Shown in pieces: positions 1 through 9,140 of a stretch of DNA of 64,000 bases (within the stretch, counting starts at the first letter, position 1; the number at the start of each line of letters is the position of its first letter). Origin of the DNA: Streptomyces sp. CA-278952 (lineage in GTDB: Bacteria > Actinomycetota > Actinomycetes > Streptomycetales > Streptomycetaceae); contig NZ_CP112880.1 of NCBI RefSeq assembly GCF_028747205.1, positions 6,979,501-7,043,500 of the forward strand, given 5' to 3'. The position numbers and the translations under genes were made by a program. The notes under the pieces were generated by a model, which was not told the DNA's origin, searched no databases, and saw nothing but the letters and a program-made list of their open reading frames with translations.

Positions 1-612
1 GGACAGCACGTATCCGAAGACCAGCCCGAGGAAGATCGCGATCCGGGAGAGGAAGCCGCGCAGGCAGACCACGGCGAGTCCGGTGAACAGCATCACCGCC
101 AGCGCCGTCCACTGGTCCTGCGGCCAGTAGGTCGACGCGGTCACCGGTGCGAGGTTGAAGCCGATCAGCATCACCACCGCGCCCGTCACCACCGGCGGCA
201 TCGCCGCGTGGATGATCCGCGCGCCGAACCGCTGCACGGCGAGACCCACGAGGAAGAGGGCCACCGCGACCACGAACACCGCGCCCGTGATGGTGGCGAC
301 ATCGCCGCCGCTCGCCCGGATCGTGGCCGCGACGCCGACGAAGGAGAGCGAGCAGCCCAGATAGCTGGGCACCCGGCCCTTGGTCGCCAGCAGGAAGATC
401 GCGGTCGCGACGCCGGACATCATGATCGCGAGATTCGGGTCGAGGCCCATCAGGACCGGAGCGACGAACGACGCCCCGAACATCGCGACCACGTGCTGTG
501 CGCCGAGTCCGAACGTACGGGGCCAGGAGAGCCGCTCGTCGGGCCGCACCACCGCCCCGGGCGCCGGTGTCTTCCCGTCGCCGTGCAAGGTCCAGCGCAC
601 GCCGAGGCTCAT
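1..612 (-). CDS. NCS2-family uracil/xanthine permease (3' end cut by window edge)
   Basis: Reading the minus strand from the ATG at 612 gives an open frame to base 1 (204 codons, no stop, so the C-terminus is missing). The protein starts MSLGVRWTLHGDGKTPAPG and continues with FGLGAQHVVAMFGASFVAPV, the hallmark first segment of the nucleobase:cation symporter-2 (UraA/PyrP-like) family, then several hydrophobic membrane segments. Family knowledge: these integral membrane proteins import uracil or purine bases with protons. Start chosen because GGGAGC precedes the ATG at normal spacing. The 248 bases upstream are very GC-rich with repeated gccgccgtacc-like words and no clear gene. Substrate cannot be decided from half a protein, although the N-terminus resembles uracil permeases most. 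Confidence 0.85.
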   Translation of the reverse strand, partial: MSLGVRWTLHGDGKTPAPGAVVRPDERLSWPRTFGLGAQHVVAMFGASFVAPVLMGLDPNLAIMMSGVATAIFLLATKGRVPSYLGCSLSFVGVAATIRASGGDVATITGAVFVVAVALFLVGLAVQRFGARIIHAAMPPVVTGAVVMLIGFNLAPVTASTYWPQDQWTALAVMLFTGLAVVCLRGFLSRIAIFLGLVFGYVLS

Positions 613-860
613 GGTTGCTCCCTGAAGGTCTGCTCGGTGTGCCGGCCGGTCTGCGACCCGGTTGTTCCGTGTTCACCTGCGGAAAAGATCAGCGTCATGG
701 TAGTGGTGCGGCGGGCGGCGCCGCGCGAGGGTCTCCCGCCGCGCGCCGCCGTACCGCTGCCCGGCCTGCCGTACCTCGCCGCCGCCCGCCGCACCCGTAC
801 CGCGTCCCGCGCCGCCCCCGCGCCCGTGCGCGCCGCCGTACCGCGTTCCGTCCGGTCCCG

Positions 861-2090
861 TCAGCTCCCGGCCGCGCTCTTCGTCGTCGTACCGCTTCCG
901 GCCGCCGAGCCGGTGACCTTGCGATCGGCCGACCGCAGCACCCCGGCGCCCAGCACCAGGCCGAAGGCCAGCACCGTCACCACGCCGAACGACACCACCA
1001 GCGAGGTGGCCTCGGCCAGCGAACCGATCGCGGAGGGAGCGATCAGGCTGGAGGTGTACGTGATGGTGGCGACGCCCGCGATGGCCTGACTCGGGTTCGG
1101 CCCGCTGCGCCCGGCCGCGGCGAAGGCCAGCGGGACCACGACCGCCACGCCGAGCCCCAGCAGTGCGAAGCCGCCCATCGCGGCCGCGGGGGAGGGCGAG
1201 AACACGACCAGCAGCCCGCCCGCGGTGGCCATCAGTCCGCCTGTGCGCACCGTGCGGACCGCGCCGAACCGGTCGACGATCCGGTCCCCGGCGATCCGCG
1301 CTATCGCCATCGTCAGGGTGAACGCGGTGGTGGAGGCCGCGGCGAGACCGTCCGAGCTGTCCAGGACGTCCCGCAGGTAGACCGCCGACCAGTCCAGGCT
1401 CGCACCCTCCGCGAACACCGCGCAGAACCCGATCGCCCCGATGATCAGGGCCGACTTCGGCGGCAGGGTGAAACGCGGCGGCGGCTCCTCGTCCGGGCGG
1501 CTCTGGAGATCGAGGACGCCCCGGCAGGCGATCAGCCCCAGTGCCGTGAGCGCCAGGGCGGCGATGGTGTGGTGGAGCCGGGCGTCGGTCGCGGTGTGCG
1601 CGGCGACGGTGCCGGCCGCCGAACCGATCAGCGCGCCCACGCTCCACATGCCGTGCAGGCCCGACATGATCGACTTGTCGAGACGGTTCTCCACCTCGAT
1701 GCCCAGGGCGTTCATCGCCACGTCGGACATCCCGGCCGTCGCCCCGTAGACGAACAGCGCCGCGCACAGCGTGACCAGGCTCGGCGCGAGCGCGGGCAGG
1801 ATCAGCGCCAGCGTCCACAGCGCCAGCAGCCCCCGCAGGGCGGTCCGCGCACCGAACCGGTGGCTGATCCGGCCGGCGAGCGGCATCGCGATCGACGCGC
1901 CGATCGCCGGGAAGGCCAGCGCCAGGCCGAGCTGGCCCGCGCTCACTCCGGCGTGGTCCTGGATCCACGGCACCCGGGTCGCGAAACTGCCGGTCACCGC
2001 CCCGTGGACGGCGAAGACCGCGGCGATGGCGATCCGCGCCCGCTTCACCTGCTCCGTGCTGTAGACCGTGACGGTCGGGTCGTCTCTCAT
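861..2090 (-). CDS. MFS transporter (YbjJ-like), divergent from ROK repressor
   Basis: 409 residues with about twelve hydrophobic segments. The AGRISHRFGARTALR stretch is the typical MFS loop 2-3 motif, and MNALGIEVENRLDKSIMSGLHGMWSVGALIGS is typical of the YbjJ-like MFS group. Family knowledge: members are secondary transporters, often of sugar-related or drug-like compounds; no substrate can be read here. The gene is transcribed away from a ROK regulator gene, and the intergenic region holds a 7-bp inverted repeat, so repression by that regulator is a reasonable inference. The C-terminal tail is polar and low-complexity. Start is the ATG at 2090, the only start close to the first hydrophobic segment. 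Confidence 0.85.
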   Translation of the reverse strand: MRDDPTVTVYSTEQVKRARIAIAAVFAVHGAVTGSFATRVPWIQDHAGVSAGQLGLALAFPAIGASIAMPLAGRISHRFGARTALRGLLALWTLALILPALAPSLVTLCAALFVYGATAGMSDVAMNALGIEVENRLDKSIMSGLHGMWSVGALIGSAAGTVAAHTATDARLHHTIAALALTALGLIACRGVLDLQSRPDEEPPPRFTLPPKSALIIGAIGFCAVFAEGASLDWSAVYLRDVLDSSDGLAAASTTAFTLTMAIARIAGDRIVDRFGAVRTVRTGGLMATAGGLLVVFSPSPAAAMGGFALLGLGVAVVVPLAFAAAGRSGPNPSQAIAGVATITYTSSLIAPSAIGSLAEATSLVVSFGVVTVLAFGLVLGAGVLRSADRKVTGSAAGSGTTTKSAAGS

Positions 2091-2166
2091 GCCGTCGTGT
2101 CCCTCCCCTGGGAATTCTCGGATGCCGGCCGTCCCGGCGCCCCGTGCGACGATGCGGGCCGTAAAC

Positions 2167-2187
2167 TATCAGGAACCCTGCCTGATA
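2167..2187. promoter_or_regulatory. Inverted-repeat operator between MFS and ROK genes
   Basis: TATCAGG (2167-2173) and CCTGATA (2181-2187) form a perfect 7-bp inverted repeat with a 7-base spacer, in an AT-rich patch within otherwise GC-rich DNA. It lies between the divergent starts at 2090 and 2252. A palindrome in this position is the expected binding site of the ROK regulator encoded beside it; binding itself is inferred. Confidence 0.6.
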
Positions 2188-2251
2188 AATAGTCGTTACT
2201 GTGCGGCCCGGCCCCGGAAGCGGCGGGGCGGCGATCTGGAAGGATCCCGGT

Positions 2252-3442
2252 ATGCCCGCATCACCGAGCACGGCTCGGGCCATCAACGACCGCCTCGCCC
2301 TGCGGCTGCTCCAGGAGGACGGCCCGCTGACGGCCACCCAGCTCAAGACGTTGACCGGCCTCTCCCGTCCGACCGTCGCCGACCTCGTCGAACGGCTTCA
2401 GGGCGCCGGGCTGATCCGGGTCGTGGGCGAGTCCGGGGCCGTCCGCCGCGGACCCAACGCCCGGCTGTACGGGATCGTCGCCGACCGGGCCCATCTCGCG
2501 GCGCTCGACGTACGGCTCGGAAGCGTCAGCGTGGTCGTCACCGACCTGTTGGGAGCCACGCTCGCCGAGGGCTCCCTGCCCATCGGCAGCGACACCGGCA
2601 CCGAACCGGCCGTCGAGCGGGCCGCCGCCCTTCTGGAGCGCACGGCCCGCGCGGCCGGGTCCGTCCCGCTGCACAGCGTCGGGGTCGGAGCGCCGGGGCT
2701 GATCGACCCCGGCACCGGCGAACTGCGCGACAGCACCGGCCTGCCCGCCTGGCACCGGGGCCTGGTCCGGGAGCTCCAGCGGCGGCTTCCCGCCGCCGTC
2801 CTGGTGGAGAACGAGACCAACCTCGCGGCCGTCGCGGAACACCGGGCGGGCGCCGCCCACGACCGGGAGACCTTTGTGCTGCTCTGGCTCGGCCAGGGGA
2901 TCGGGGCCGCCGTCATGCTGGACGGCAAGCTGCGTCAGGGTGCGTCCGGCGGCGCGGGCGAGATCGGTTTCCTCCCCGTCCCCGGCGTGAGCGGGCTGCC
3001 CTCGGCGGTCAACTGCGAAGGCGGCTTCCACTCCCTGGCCGGCTCCGCCGCCCTGTGCGAACTGGCCGTCACGCACGGCCTCCTGGGCCCCGGCGCGGTG
3101 ACCGACGGCCGGGAGGAGGCGGCGGCCGTGGACGCGGTGCGGACCGCCCTGGGAACGGGGGAGGCGGGTGAGCCCTTCCTGAAGGAGCTGGCGGACCGCC
3201 TCGCCCTCGGCGCCGCCGCCGTCGTCTCGGTGCTCGACCCCGGCTGCGTCCTGCTCGCGGGGACCGTGGGCCACGCGGGCGGCCCCGCGCTCGCCGCCCG
3301 GGTCGAGGAGCGGCTGGCCGCGATGTCACCCCTGCGGACCGAGGTCCGGGCCGGTTCGCTGGGCGACGGGGCCGTGCTGCGCGGTGCGCTGATCACCGCC
3401 CGGGACGCGGCGCAGGACGCGCTGTTCGCGCCGGAGGGCTGA
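2252..3442 (+). CDS. ROK-family transcriptional regulator
   Basis: 396 residues from the ATG at 2252 (GGAAGGA seven bases before it; the longer frame from 2201 lacks a ribosome site). The N-terminus is a winged helix-turn-helix (LTATQLKTLTGLSRPTVADL, residues about 20-45). The C-terminal part is a ROK sugar-kinase-like fold with GVGAPGLIDPGTG, LVENETNLAAVAEH and GASGGAGEIGF. Family knowledge: ROK repressors of this layout (NagC/XylR type) release DNA when a sugar or sugar phosphate binds the kinase-like domain. The zinc-binding Cys cluster usual after GEIGH is absent; GEIGF is found and only one Cys (VNCEGG) follows. Likely regulator of the divergent MFS gene and of itself. Confidence 0.88.
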   Translation: MPASPSTARAINDRLALRLLQEDGPLTATQLKTLTGLSRPTVADLVERLQGAGLIRVVGESGAVRRGPNARLYGIVADRAHLAALDVRLGSVSVVVTDLLGATLAEGSLPIGSDTGTEPAVERAAALLERTARAAGSVPLHSVGVGAPGLIDPGTGELRDSTGLPAWHRGLVRELQRRLPAAVLVENETNLAAVAEHRAGAAHDRETFVLLWLGQGIGAAVMLDGKLRQGASGGAGEIGFLPVPGVSGLPSAVNCEGGFHSLAGSAALCELAVTHGLLGPGAVTDGREEAAAVDAVRTALGTGEAGEPFLKELADRLALGAAAVVSVLDPGCVLLAGTVGHAGGPALAARVEERLAAMSPLRTEVRAGSLGDGAVLRGALITARDAAQDALFAPEG

Positions 3443-3487
3443 CCGGCGGCCCACAGCTCAGCGTAGGCGGTGGCGGGCCGGTCCGGC

Positions 3488-4234
3488 TCAGGCCGGGTGG
3501 CGGTGGCGGCGGTCGAGGAACTCCTCGAACGTCACGGTCCCCGTGGCGTGCCCGGGTGCCAGGTGGTCGCCGCGCCGGTTGCCCGCGTACGCCTTGCCGG
3601 CCAGCCGGACCGGTGCCACCCGCCGCTTGCGTCCGGTGGTCCGCAGGAACGTCCCGGCCAGGTCCGTGAGCCCGCGGACCTCGGGGCCGCCCAGGTCGGG
3701 CACCCGGCCCGCCGGTCCGCCCAGCGCCAGGGCCGCCAGCCGGCCGGCGACCTCGCCGCTGTCGACCGGCTGGACCCGGACACCGGAGGGCACCGGCAGC
3801 ACGGGCAGCTTGGCCGCGCCGGACAGGACACGCAGGACCAGGTCGTGGAACTGCGTGGTCCGCAGGATCGTCGAGCCGAGCCCGGAGTCCTCGATCATCC
3901 GCTCCACCCGGCGCTTGACCGTGTAGTAGCCCAGCGGCAGCCGGCCCACGCCCACGATCGAGATGTAGAGCAGATGCGGCGTCCCGGCCCGCTCCGCCGC
4001 GTCGAGGAGGAACCCCGCCGCCCGGTCGTCGCCGCCGCGCGGGGTCGTGGCGCAGTGGACGATCACGTCCGCCCCCTCGACCGCCGCGTCCAGACCCTTG
4101 CCGTCGCGCAGATCGACGGCGTACGAGGGGGAGCGGCGGCTGAGCCCGCGGACGTCGGCCCCCGCGGTGCGCAGCCGCTCCGCGACCTGCCGGCCGAGGG
4201 TTCCGGTGGCGCCGGTGACCAGAATCGTCGTCAT
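3488..4234 (-). CDS. NAD(P)-binding SDR / NmrA-like oxidoreductase
   Basis: 248 residues beginning MTTILVTGATGTLGRQVAE, the glycine-rich Rossmann nucleotide loop (TGATGxxG) of extended/atypical short-chain dehydrogenases. DVRGLSRRSPS and DGADVIVHCATTPRGG-like stretches fit the NmrA/YwnB group, and there is no obvious YxxxK catalytic pair. Family knowledge: such proteins are NAD(P)H-binding reductases or redox sensors. Start placed at 4234 because the fold begins there; the open frame runs 23 codons further upstream without similarity. It points away from the chitinase gene and is convergent with the ROK gene, 45 bases from its stop. Confidence 0.8.
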   Translation of the reverse strand: MTTILVTGATGTLGRQVAERLRTAGADVRGLSRRSPSYAVDLRDGKGLDAAVEGADVIVHCATTPRGGDDRAAGFLLDAAERAGTPHLLYISIVGVGRLPLGYYTVKRRVERMIEDSGLGSTILRTTQFHDLVLRVLSGAAKLPVLPVPSGVRVQPVDSGEVAGRLAALALGGPAGRVPDLGGPEVRGLTDLAGTFLRTTGRKRRVAPVRLAGKAYAGNRRGDHLAPGHATGTVTFEEFLDRRHRHPA

Positions 4235-4306
4235 GGTGCCAGCCTGCCAGAACGGGGTCGGGCCCGCCGGAAAGCGCCCGGCGCCTGTCAGCGCCCCCGG
4301 CAATGC

Positions 4307-4339
4307 CCCCGGCCCCGGCGGTGGGCGCCGGGGCCGGGG
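4307..4339 (-). terminator. Hairpin terminator downstream of the chitinase gene
   Basis: A 14-bp perfect stem (CCCCGGCCCCGGCG at 4307-4320 with its complement at 4326-4339) and a 5-base loop, 70-100 bases after the chitinase stop. There is no T-run, which is usual for Streptomyces terminators. Confidence 0.65.
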
Positions 4340-4411
4340 ACGACAGGGCCGGTCCGCCCGGTGGTGAACGGAGGGGTGCAGCCGCTCACCACCGGGTGGT
4401 CGGAGAGGGGA

Positions 4412-6802
4412 TCAGCAGGCGCCGAGGTCCTTCCAGGCGCCCCACTGGCCGGTGGATCCGGGCGTCTCGCCCTTCGTCCACCACGAGGCCTTCCACTGGT
4501 GGCCGCCGTGGCTGACGGTGGAGCCGCCGCCGTACTCGGTGGCCGCGTTCCAGGCCGGGGCCGAGCAGGTGCCGCCCGGCTGCGTCGGAGTCGGGGTCGG
4601 CGTCGGGGTCGGCGTCGGGCCGGTCGGGTCCGGCGTCGGCGTCGGGGTGGGCGTGGGGGTGGGCGTGGGGTCGGTCCCGGTGCCGGGCTCGACCACGGTG
4701 GTGCCCCGGGCCAGGTCACCGGCGAGGGAGTAGGACTTCCCGCCGAAGGTCACGGTCCAGTTCGACGGTGTGGAGGTCGGCAGGTAGTAGACGAAGTCCA
4801 GCTCCACCGAGGCGCCGGGGGCCAGCGTCTGCCAGGCCGGGAGCTTCAGCGAGACGCGGTTGTAGTCGCCCTTGAGGCCGCCGATGTTGTTGGCCGCCGT
4901 GTGGTCGCTGCGGATGATCGTCGTGCCGAAGCCGGACTGGTCCTTGGCGTTGGCCGGGGCGGAGGTGGAGTAGTCGAACTGGAACTCCGTACCGCCGGGC
5001 AGTGTGGCCTTGGTCCGGTTGGTGATCTTCAGCTTGGGGCTGATCGGGTAGTTGGAGTCGCCCAGCGGGAACTGCCCGAAGGAGACGTCGATGTTCACGG
5101 CCTGGGTGGGCAGGTCGATCGTGGAGCGCTTCGCGCCGTACGGGGTCGCCGACTTGAACGCGTCGTACATCGCGGTGGTCAGCGTCGAGCCGGTCTCGTA
5201 CTGGCCCTTGGCCGCGTTCCACCGGTAGTCGCCCGCCAGCTCCCAGATCATCGTGCCGCCGATGCCCTTGTCCACGACGTAGTCGGCCTTGGCCTTCACC
5301 GACTGCTCGTCCTCGGTGGAGAGGAACACCTTCTTCTGGGCGTTCCACAGCCACGGCGCGACCAGCGTGGAGTCGTACTTGCGGACGTACGTGCCGGTCA
5401 GCTGGGTGTTCGCGGGGAAACCGTAGTCGGTGACGTAGTCGCCGACGATGCCCTTCTCCAGGTTCTTCGCGTGCCACATCGGGTTCGAACCGGCAGGCGA
5501 TTCCTTGCCGTTGGTGTCCTTGTCGTGCCAGAGGTTGTCGATCCCGACCGCGCCGTCACCGCACTTGGTCAGCCCCGCGCCCGCCGGGCAGTCGGTCGTG
5601 GCCGCCTTGCCCCACAGGCCGTCGGTGCCGCCCTGCACGTTCTTGAAGCCGCGGGTGTAGTACGGCAGGCCGATGTTGATCCGGCCGGCCGGCATCGAGC
5701 CGCGGAAGTAGTGGTAGGCCCAGTCGGTGTTGAGGTAGCCGGTGCCGCCGTACTGCGAGGTGGAGTACACGCTCGCCTGCGCCAGTTCGGCGTCCTTGCC
5801 GTCGTCGAACAGGGAGGCGTTCGGGCCGACGTACTCGTTCCAGGCGCCGTGCAGGTCGTAGGACATGATGTTGACGTAGTCCAGGTACTTCTGCATCTGG
5901 TACGTCTCCATGCCCCGCAGCAGGTAGCCGGAGGAGGGGGCGGCGACGGTCAGCAGGTAGTGCTTGCCGTCGGCGGCGCCCGCGCGGTCGAGCTTCTCGC
6001 GCAGCGTCTTCATCAGGGCGTCGTAGCCTTTGACCAGCCCGGCGCGGCGGCCGTTGGACAGCGTGTGGTCCAGCGGGTTGCCCGCGTCCTTCATGGTCGT
6101 CGCGTACTCGTAGTCGATGTCGACGCCGTTGAAGCCGTACTTCTTGATGAAGTCGACGGCCGAGTCCGCGAAGGTGTTGATGCCGTTCTGGTTGACCGAG
6201 CCGTCGGCGTTGGTCGCCATCGAGTAGAAGCCGCCCGAGTCGACGCGCTTGCCGTCGGGTCCGAAGTATCCGCCGGTCTCGGCCCAACCGCCCACGGAGA
6301 CCAGGGTCTTCACGTTCGGGTGCTGCTTCTTGTACTTCGTCAGCAGGTTGAAGTGCCCCTTGTAGGGGAGCGCCGGGTCCATCTCCGCGCCTGCGACACC
6401 GGGCCAGGTCATACCGGTGGAGGCGTTGTCGGCGCTGTCGGGGCCGACCGAGAGCTTGTTGGAGCCGTCGACGTGCGCGAAGGCGTAGTTGAGGTGGGTG
6501 ACCTTGTCCCACGGGATGTCCGGGACCAGATAGGCGTCCTTGCCGTCCTTGCCGGTACGCCAGTTGGTGAAGTAGCCGATCACGCGGCGCTTGTGGTCGG
6601 CGCCCATCTTCTCGCGGCCGTCGGCGTCGTAGACGGAGCAGTAGGGGACGTCGACGCCGGGGGTCTGGTACAGCCCGTCGGGGCGACAGGAGGTCTGGTC
6701 GGCGGCGGCCGAGGGGCCTGCGGCGAGTGAGCTCATCAGCAGTCCGGCGACGGCGGCGCCGGCGGCGAGCAGGGTGGCTCTCGCTCGGGTGGGGGACAGC
6801 AT
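4412..6802 (-). CDS. Secreted GH18 chitinase with C-terminal chitin-binding module
   Basis: 796 residues. Residues 1-35 are a Sec signal peptide ([20 protein letters not shown]..., cut after SAAA). The GH18 barrel spans about 72-500, with the SxGG strand at 169-173 and the catalytic NGVDIDYE motif at 225-232 (E232 the acid). About 550-690 is a beta-sandwich accessory domain, then a Pro-Thr linker of PT repeats, then a CBM5/12 module ([20 protein letters not shown]..., two Trp-rich strands) to the end. Family knowledge: extracellular hydrolysis of beta-1,4-GlcNAc chains, feeding GlcNAc uptake and DasR control. AGGAGG lies before the ATG at 6802; the 12 codons upstream in the open frame are not needed. 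Promoter and DasR-type repeats are seen upstream. Confidence 0.95.
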   Translation of the reverse strand: MLSPTRARATLLAAGAAVAGLLMSSLAAGPSAAADQTSCRPDGLYQTPGVDVPYCSVYDADGREKMGADHKRRVIGYFTNWRTGKDGKDAYLVPDIPWDKVTHLNYAFAHVDGSNKLSVGPDSADNASTGMTWPGVAGAEMDPALPYKGHFNLLTKYKKQHPNVKTLVSVGGWAETGGYFGPDGKRVDSGGFYSMATNADGSVNQNGINTFADSAVDFIKKYGFNGVDIDYEYATTMKDAGNPLDHTLSNGRRAGLVKGYDALMKTLREKLDRAGAADGKHYLLTVAAPSSGYLLRGMETYQMQKYLDYVNIMSYDLHGAWNEYVGPNASLFDDGKDAELAQASVYSTSQYGGTGYLNTDWAYHYFRGSMPAGRINIGLPYYTRGFKNVQGGTDGLWGKAATTDCPAGAGLTKCGDGAVGIDNLWHDKDTNGKESPAGSNPMWHAKNLEKGIVGDYVTDYGFPANTQLTGTYVRKYDSTLVAPWLWNAQKKVFLSTEDEQSVKAKADYVVDKGIGGTMIWELAGDYRWNAAKGQYETGSTLTTAMYDAFKSATPYGAKRSTIDLPTQAVNIDVSFGQFPLGDSNYPISPKLKITNRTKATLPGGTEFQFDYSTSAPANAKDQSGFGTTIIRSDHTAANNIGGLKGDYNRVSLKLPAWQTLAPGASVELDFVYYLPTSTPSNWTVTFGGKSYSLAGDLARGTTVVEPGTGTDPTPTPTPTPTPTPDPTGPTPTPTPTPTPTQPGGTCSAPAWNAATEYGGGSTVSHGGHQWKASWWTKGETPGSTGQWGAWKDLGAC

Positions 6803-6913
6803 GTGGTCGTTCCTCCTGGGGAGGTCGGCAGAACACAACTGGCAAAAGGGGGTGGGTCGTGTCGGGGTCCTGGTGTGCGCACACCGCCGGACCGAACCTC
6901 GGAGGTGACGCAG

Positions 6914-6955
6914 AGATTAAGAGGACTAGACCAGTGCGTCAATAGGTCCGGACCT
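6914..6955 (-). promoter_or_regulatory. Chitinase promoter with 12-bp direct repeats / DasR-type site
   Basis: On the minus strand TTGACG (6942-6937) and TAATCT (6919-6914) are separated by 17 bases, a good housekeeping-type promoter. Between and just upstream lie two copies of the streptomycete chitinase 12-bp repeat: AGGTCCGGACCT (6944-6955, itself a perfect palindrome) and TGGTCTAGTCCT (6923-6934). The second copy lies in a 16-bp stretch (6920-6935) matching the DasR consensus ACTGGTCTAGACCAGT at 13 of 16 positions. Known biology: these repeats mediate chitin induction and glucose repression in several Streptomyces chi genes. Operator inside the spacer implies repression by occlusion. Confidence 0.8.
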
Positions 6956-7106
6956 TTAAGCGTCAACTTTCCCGACGGGTCCCCTGTGGCTTCCCTGTGG
7001 CTCGCCGATGACTACGTTGTCGGCTTCTCGCCAACGGATTCGCGCCACGTTTCCTGTGACCCAGCCCACAGTGCTCACCCGCATGGCCGTGAGGCGTCCG
7101 TGGCAG

Positions 7107-7123
7107 ACTGGTTCCGTACCAGT
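7107..7123. promoter_or_regulatory. dre-like palindrome just upstream of the FMN riboswitch
   Basis: ACTGGT (7107-7112) and ACCAGT (7118-7123) flank TCCGT. Both half-sites equal the DasR half-site, but the spacer is five bases where dre has four. It lies four bases before the riboswitch closing helix, where the rib promoter is expected. Function unproven. The rest of 6956-7106 shows no gene and no promoter I can place with confidence. Confidence 0.35.
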
Positions 7124-7127
7124 AGCA

Positions 7128-7254
7128 GCGCACTCCGGGGTCGGTGCAATTCCGAACCGGCGGTTATAGTCCGCGACCCGTCCGCAGCCAGCGGCCGGTT
7201 GACCAGGTGAGATTCCTGGACCGACGGTGAAAGTCCGGATGGGAGGCAGTGCGC
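7128..7254 (+). ncRNA. FMN riboswitch (RFN element)
   Basis: The region carries the conserved RFN blocks in order: closing helix GCGCAC (7128-7133) pairing with GTGCGC (7249-7254), CTCCGGGGTCGGTGCAATTC, CCGAACCGGCGGTTATAGTC, then GATTCCTGGACCGACGGTGA and AAGTCCGGATGGGAGGCAGT. Known function: FMN binding shuts off expression of riboflavin genes. About 177 bases separate it from the ribD start, containing short hairpins (for example CTGTCG-TCAT-CGACAG near 7380-7395) that could form the expression platform; whether control is by termination or ribosome-site masking cannot be told. Confidence 0.95.
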
Positions 7255-7430
7255 GGCGGGTTGTCATCGGTACGCCGCCGTCGGCGGACGCATGGCCGGG
7301 AGTCTCCCGTGACGCCGTGCGTTCCTGGCGTTTCCCGTTCTCGGGTTTTCGGCGTTTCCGCTGGTGGTCCGCTCTATCTGTCGTCATCGACAGGCCCCGG
7401 AGTCCGTGCCCGAAGAGGCAGGAGGACCCG

Positions 7431-8531
7431 GTGGACACCGCAGCCGACATCACCGCCATGCGCCGAGCGATCACGCTCGCGGCGCGCGGTCTCGGCTCCA
7501 CCAGCCCCAATCCGGTCGTCGGATGTGTGATCACCGACGCCGCCGGAGCCGTCGTCGGCGAAGGCTTCCACCAGCGCGCCGGAGGGCCGCACGCCGAGGT
7601 CCACGCCCTGCGCGCGGCCGGCGGGCGGGCCCGCGGCTCCACCGCCTACGTCACCCTCGAACCCTGCGACCACACCGGCCGCACCGGCCCCTGCTCCCAA
7701 GCCCTCCTGGCCGCCGGGATCAGCCGCGTCGTGTACGCGGTCGCCGACCCGAACCCGGGGGCCGCGGGCGGCGGCGACGCCCTGCGCCACGCCGGGGTCC
7801 GGGCCGAACAGGGCCTCCTCGCGGAGGAGGCCGAGGCGGGCAACGCCGCCTGGCTGACCTCGGTGCGCCTCGGGCGGCCGTACGTCCTGTGGAAGTACGC
7901 CGCCACCCTCGACGGCCGGATCGCCGCCGCCGACGCCACCAGCCGCTGGATCACCTCGCCCGAGGCCCGCGCCGACGTCCACCGGCTGCGCGCCGAGGCC
8001 GACGCCGTGGTCGTCGGCTCCGGCACCGCCCGCACCGACGACCCCCAGCTCGCGGTACGCGGCATCGACGGCGTCACCCAGCCGCTGCGGGTCGTCGTCG
8101 ACACGAACGCCACCGCCGTGAAGCCCGGCGCCCGGGTCCTGGACGACACCGCGCCCACCCTGGTCGCCGTCGCCGACGACGCCCCCGCCGGCCCCCTCCC
8201 CGAGGCCGCCGTCCTGCGCGTGCCCCGCGCCGCCGCCGGACCCGGCCTCGACCTCGACGCCCTCCTCGGGGCCCTGCACAAGCGCGGCGTCCTCTCCGTA
8301 CTCCTCGAAGGCGGCCCCACCCTCGCCGGCGCGTTCGTCGCCGCGGGAAAGGTCGACAAGGTCGTCGGCTACCTCGCCCCGGTGCTCCTCGGCGCGGGCC
8401 CCGCCGCCCTCGCCGACGCCGGAATCACCACGATCGCCGAGGCGTTGCGCCTCGATGTGACCGAGACCGTGCCGATCGGCCCCGATCTGCGCATCACCGC
8501 CGTCCCCGCCCCTGCTCGGAAGGGAAACTGA
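7431..8531 (+). CDS. ribD: Bifunctional riboflavin deaminase/reductase RibD
   Basis: 366 residues from the GTG at 7431, preceded by GGCAGGAGG. The N-terminal cytidine-deaminase-like domain has the zinc site HAE (54-56) with PCD (78-80) and PCS (87-89). The C-terminal half is the NADPH-dependent reductase (KYAATLDGRIAAADATSRWI, then VLLEGGPTLAGAF). Known reactions: deamination of diaminohydroxyphosphoribosylaminopyrimidine and reduction of the ribosyl side chain, steps two and three of riboflavin synthesis. First gene of the operon under the FMN riboswitch; the stop is followed immediately by the GTG of ribE (TGAGTG). The longer open frame upstream would run into the riboswitch, so it is not used. 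Confidence 0.95.
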   Translation: MDTAADITAMRRAITLAARGLGSTSPNPVVGCVITDAAGAVVGEGFHQRAGGPHAEVHALRAAGGRARGSTAYVTLEPCDHTGRTGPCSQALLAAGISRVVYAVADPNPGAAGGGDALRHAGVRAEQGLLAEEAEAGNAAWLTSVRLGRPYVLWKYAATLDGRIAAADATSRWITSPEARADVHRLRAEADAVVVGSGTARTDDPQLAVRGIDGVTQPLRVVVDTNATAVKPGARVLDDTAPTLVAVADDAPAGPLPEAAVLRVPRAAAGPGLDLDALLGALHKRGVLSVLLEGGPTLAGAFVAAGKVDKVVGYLAPVLLGAGPAALADAGITTIAEALRLDVTETVPIGPDLRITAVPAPARKGN

Positions 8532-9140
8532 GTGTTCACCGGAATTGTCGAAGAACTGGGTGAGGTCACCGCCGTCGAGCAGCTGGCGGACGCCTCCCGC
8601 TTCCGGCTGCGCGGCCCCGTCGTCACCGAGGGCGCGGGGCACGGCGACTCCATCGCGGTGAACGGCGTCTGCCTCACCGTCGTGGAGACCGCCGACGGCG
8701 AGTTCACCGCCGACGTGATGGCCGAGACGCTGAAGCGCTCCAGCCTCGGCGCGCTCACCACCGGCTCCCGGGTCAACCTGGAGCGCCCGATGGCGCTCGG
8801 CGGCCGGCTCGGCGGGCACATCGTCCAGGGCCATGTGGACGGCACCGGCACCATCGTCGAGCGCACCCCCTCCGAGCACTGGGAGCTCGTCAAGGTCTCC
8901 TTGCCGCCCGAGCTGACCCGGTACGTCGTGGAGAAGGGCTCCATCACCGTCGACGGCGTCAGCCTCACCGTCGTGGACGCGGCGGCCGACCACTTCACCA
9001 TCAGCCTCATCCCCACCACCCTCGCCCTGACCACGCTCGGCCGCAAGCAGCCCGGCGACCCGGTCAACCTGGAGGTGGACGTGCTGGCCAAGTACGTCGA
9101 GCGGCTGCTCGGCGACCGGGCCGGACAGGACCCGCGATGA
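8532..9140 (+). CDS. ribE: Riboflavin synthase, alpha chain (RibE)
   Basis: 202 residues starting FTGIVEELG, the invariant N-terminus of riboflavin synthase. It contains two repeated beta-barrel halves, each with [11 protein letters not shown] / [11 protein letters not shown] and the [15 protein letters not shown] stretch. Known reaction: dismutation of two 6,7-dimethyl-8-ribityllumazine to riboflavin. The GTG start directly follows the ribD stop, and the 3' end overlaps the next gene by ATGA, so translation is probably coupled. Named ribE here (ribC in some species). Confidence 0.95.
   Translation: MFTGIVEELGEVTAVEQLADASRFRLRGPVVTEGAGHGDSIAVNGVCLTVVETADGEFTADVMAETLKRSSLGALTTGSRVNLERPMALGGRLGGHIVQGHVDGTGTIVERTPSEHWELVKVSLPPELTRYVVEKGSITVDGVSLTVVDAAADHFTISLIPTTLALTTLGRKQPGDPVNLEVDVLAKYVERLLGDRAGQDPR

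Noticed and set aside
613..860. Small gene between permease and MFS
   Set aside because: Only repeated GC words; no ribosome site.
3470..6730. 1086-codon plus-strand frame across the chitinase
   Set aside because: Low-complexity, and the minus strand encodes a complete GH18 chitinase with signal peptide.
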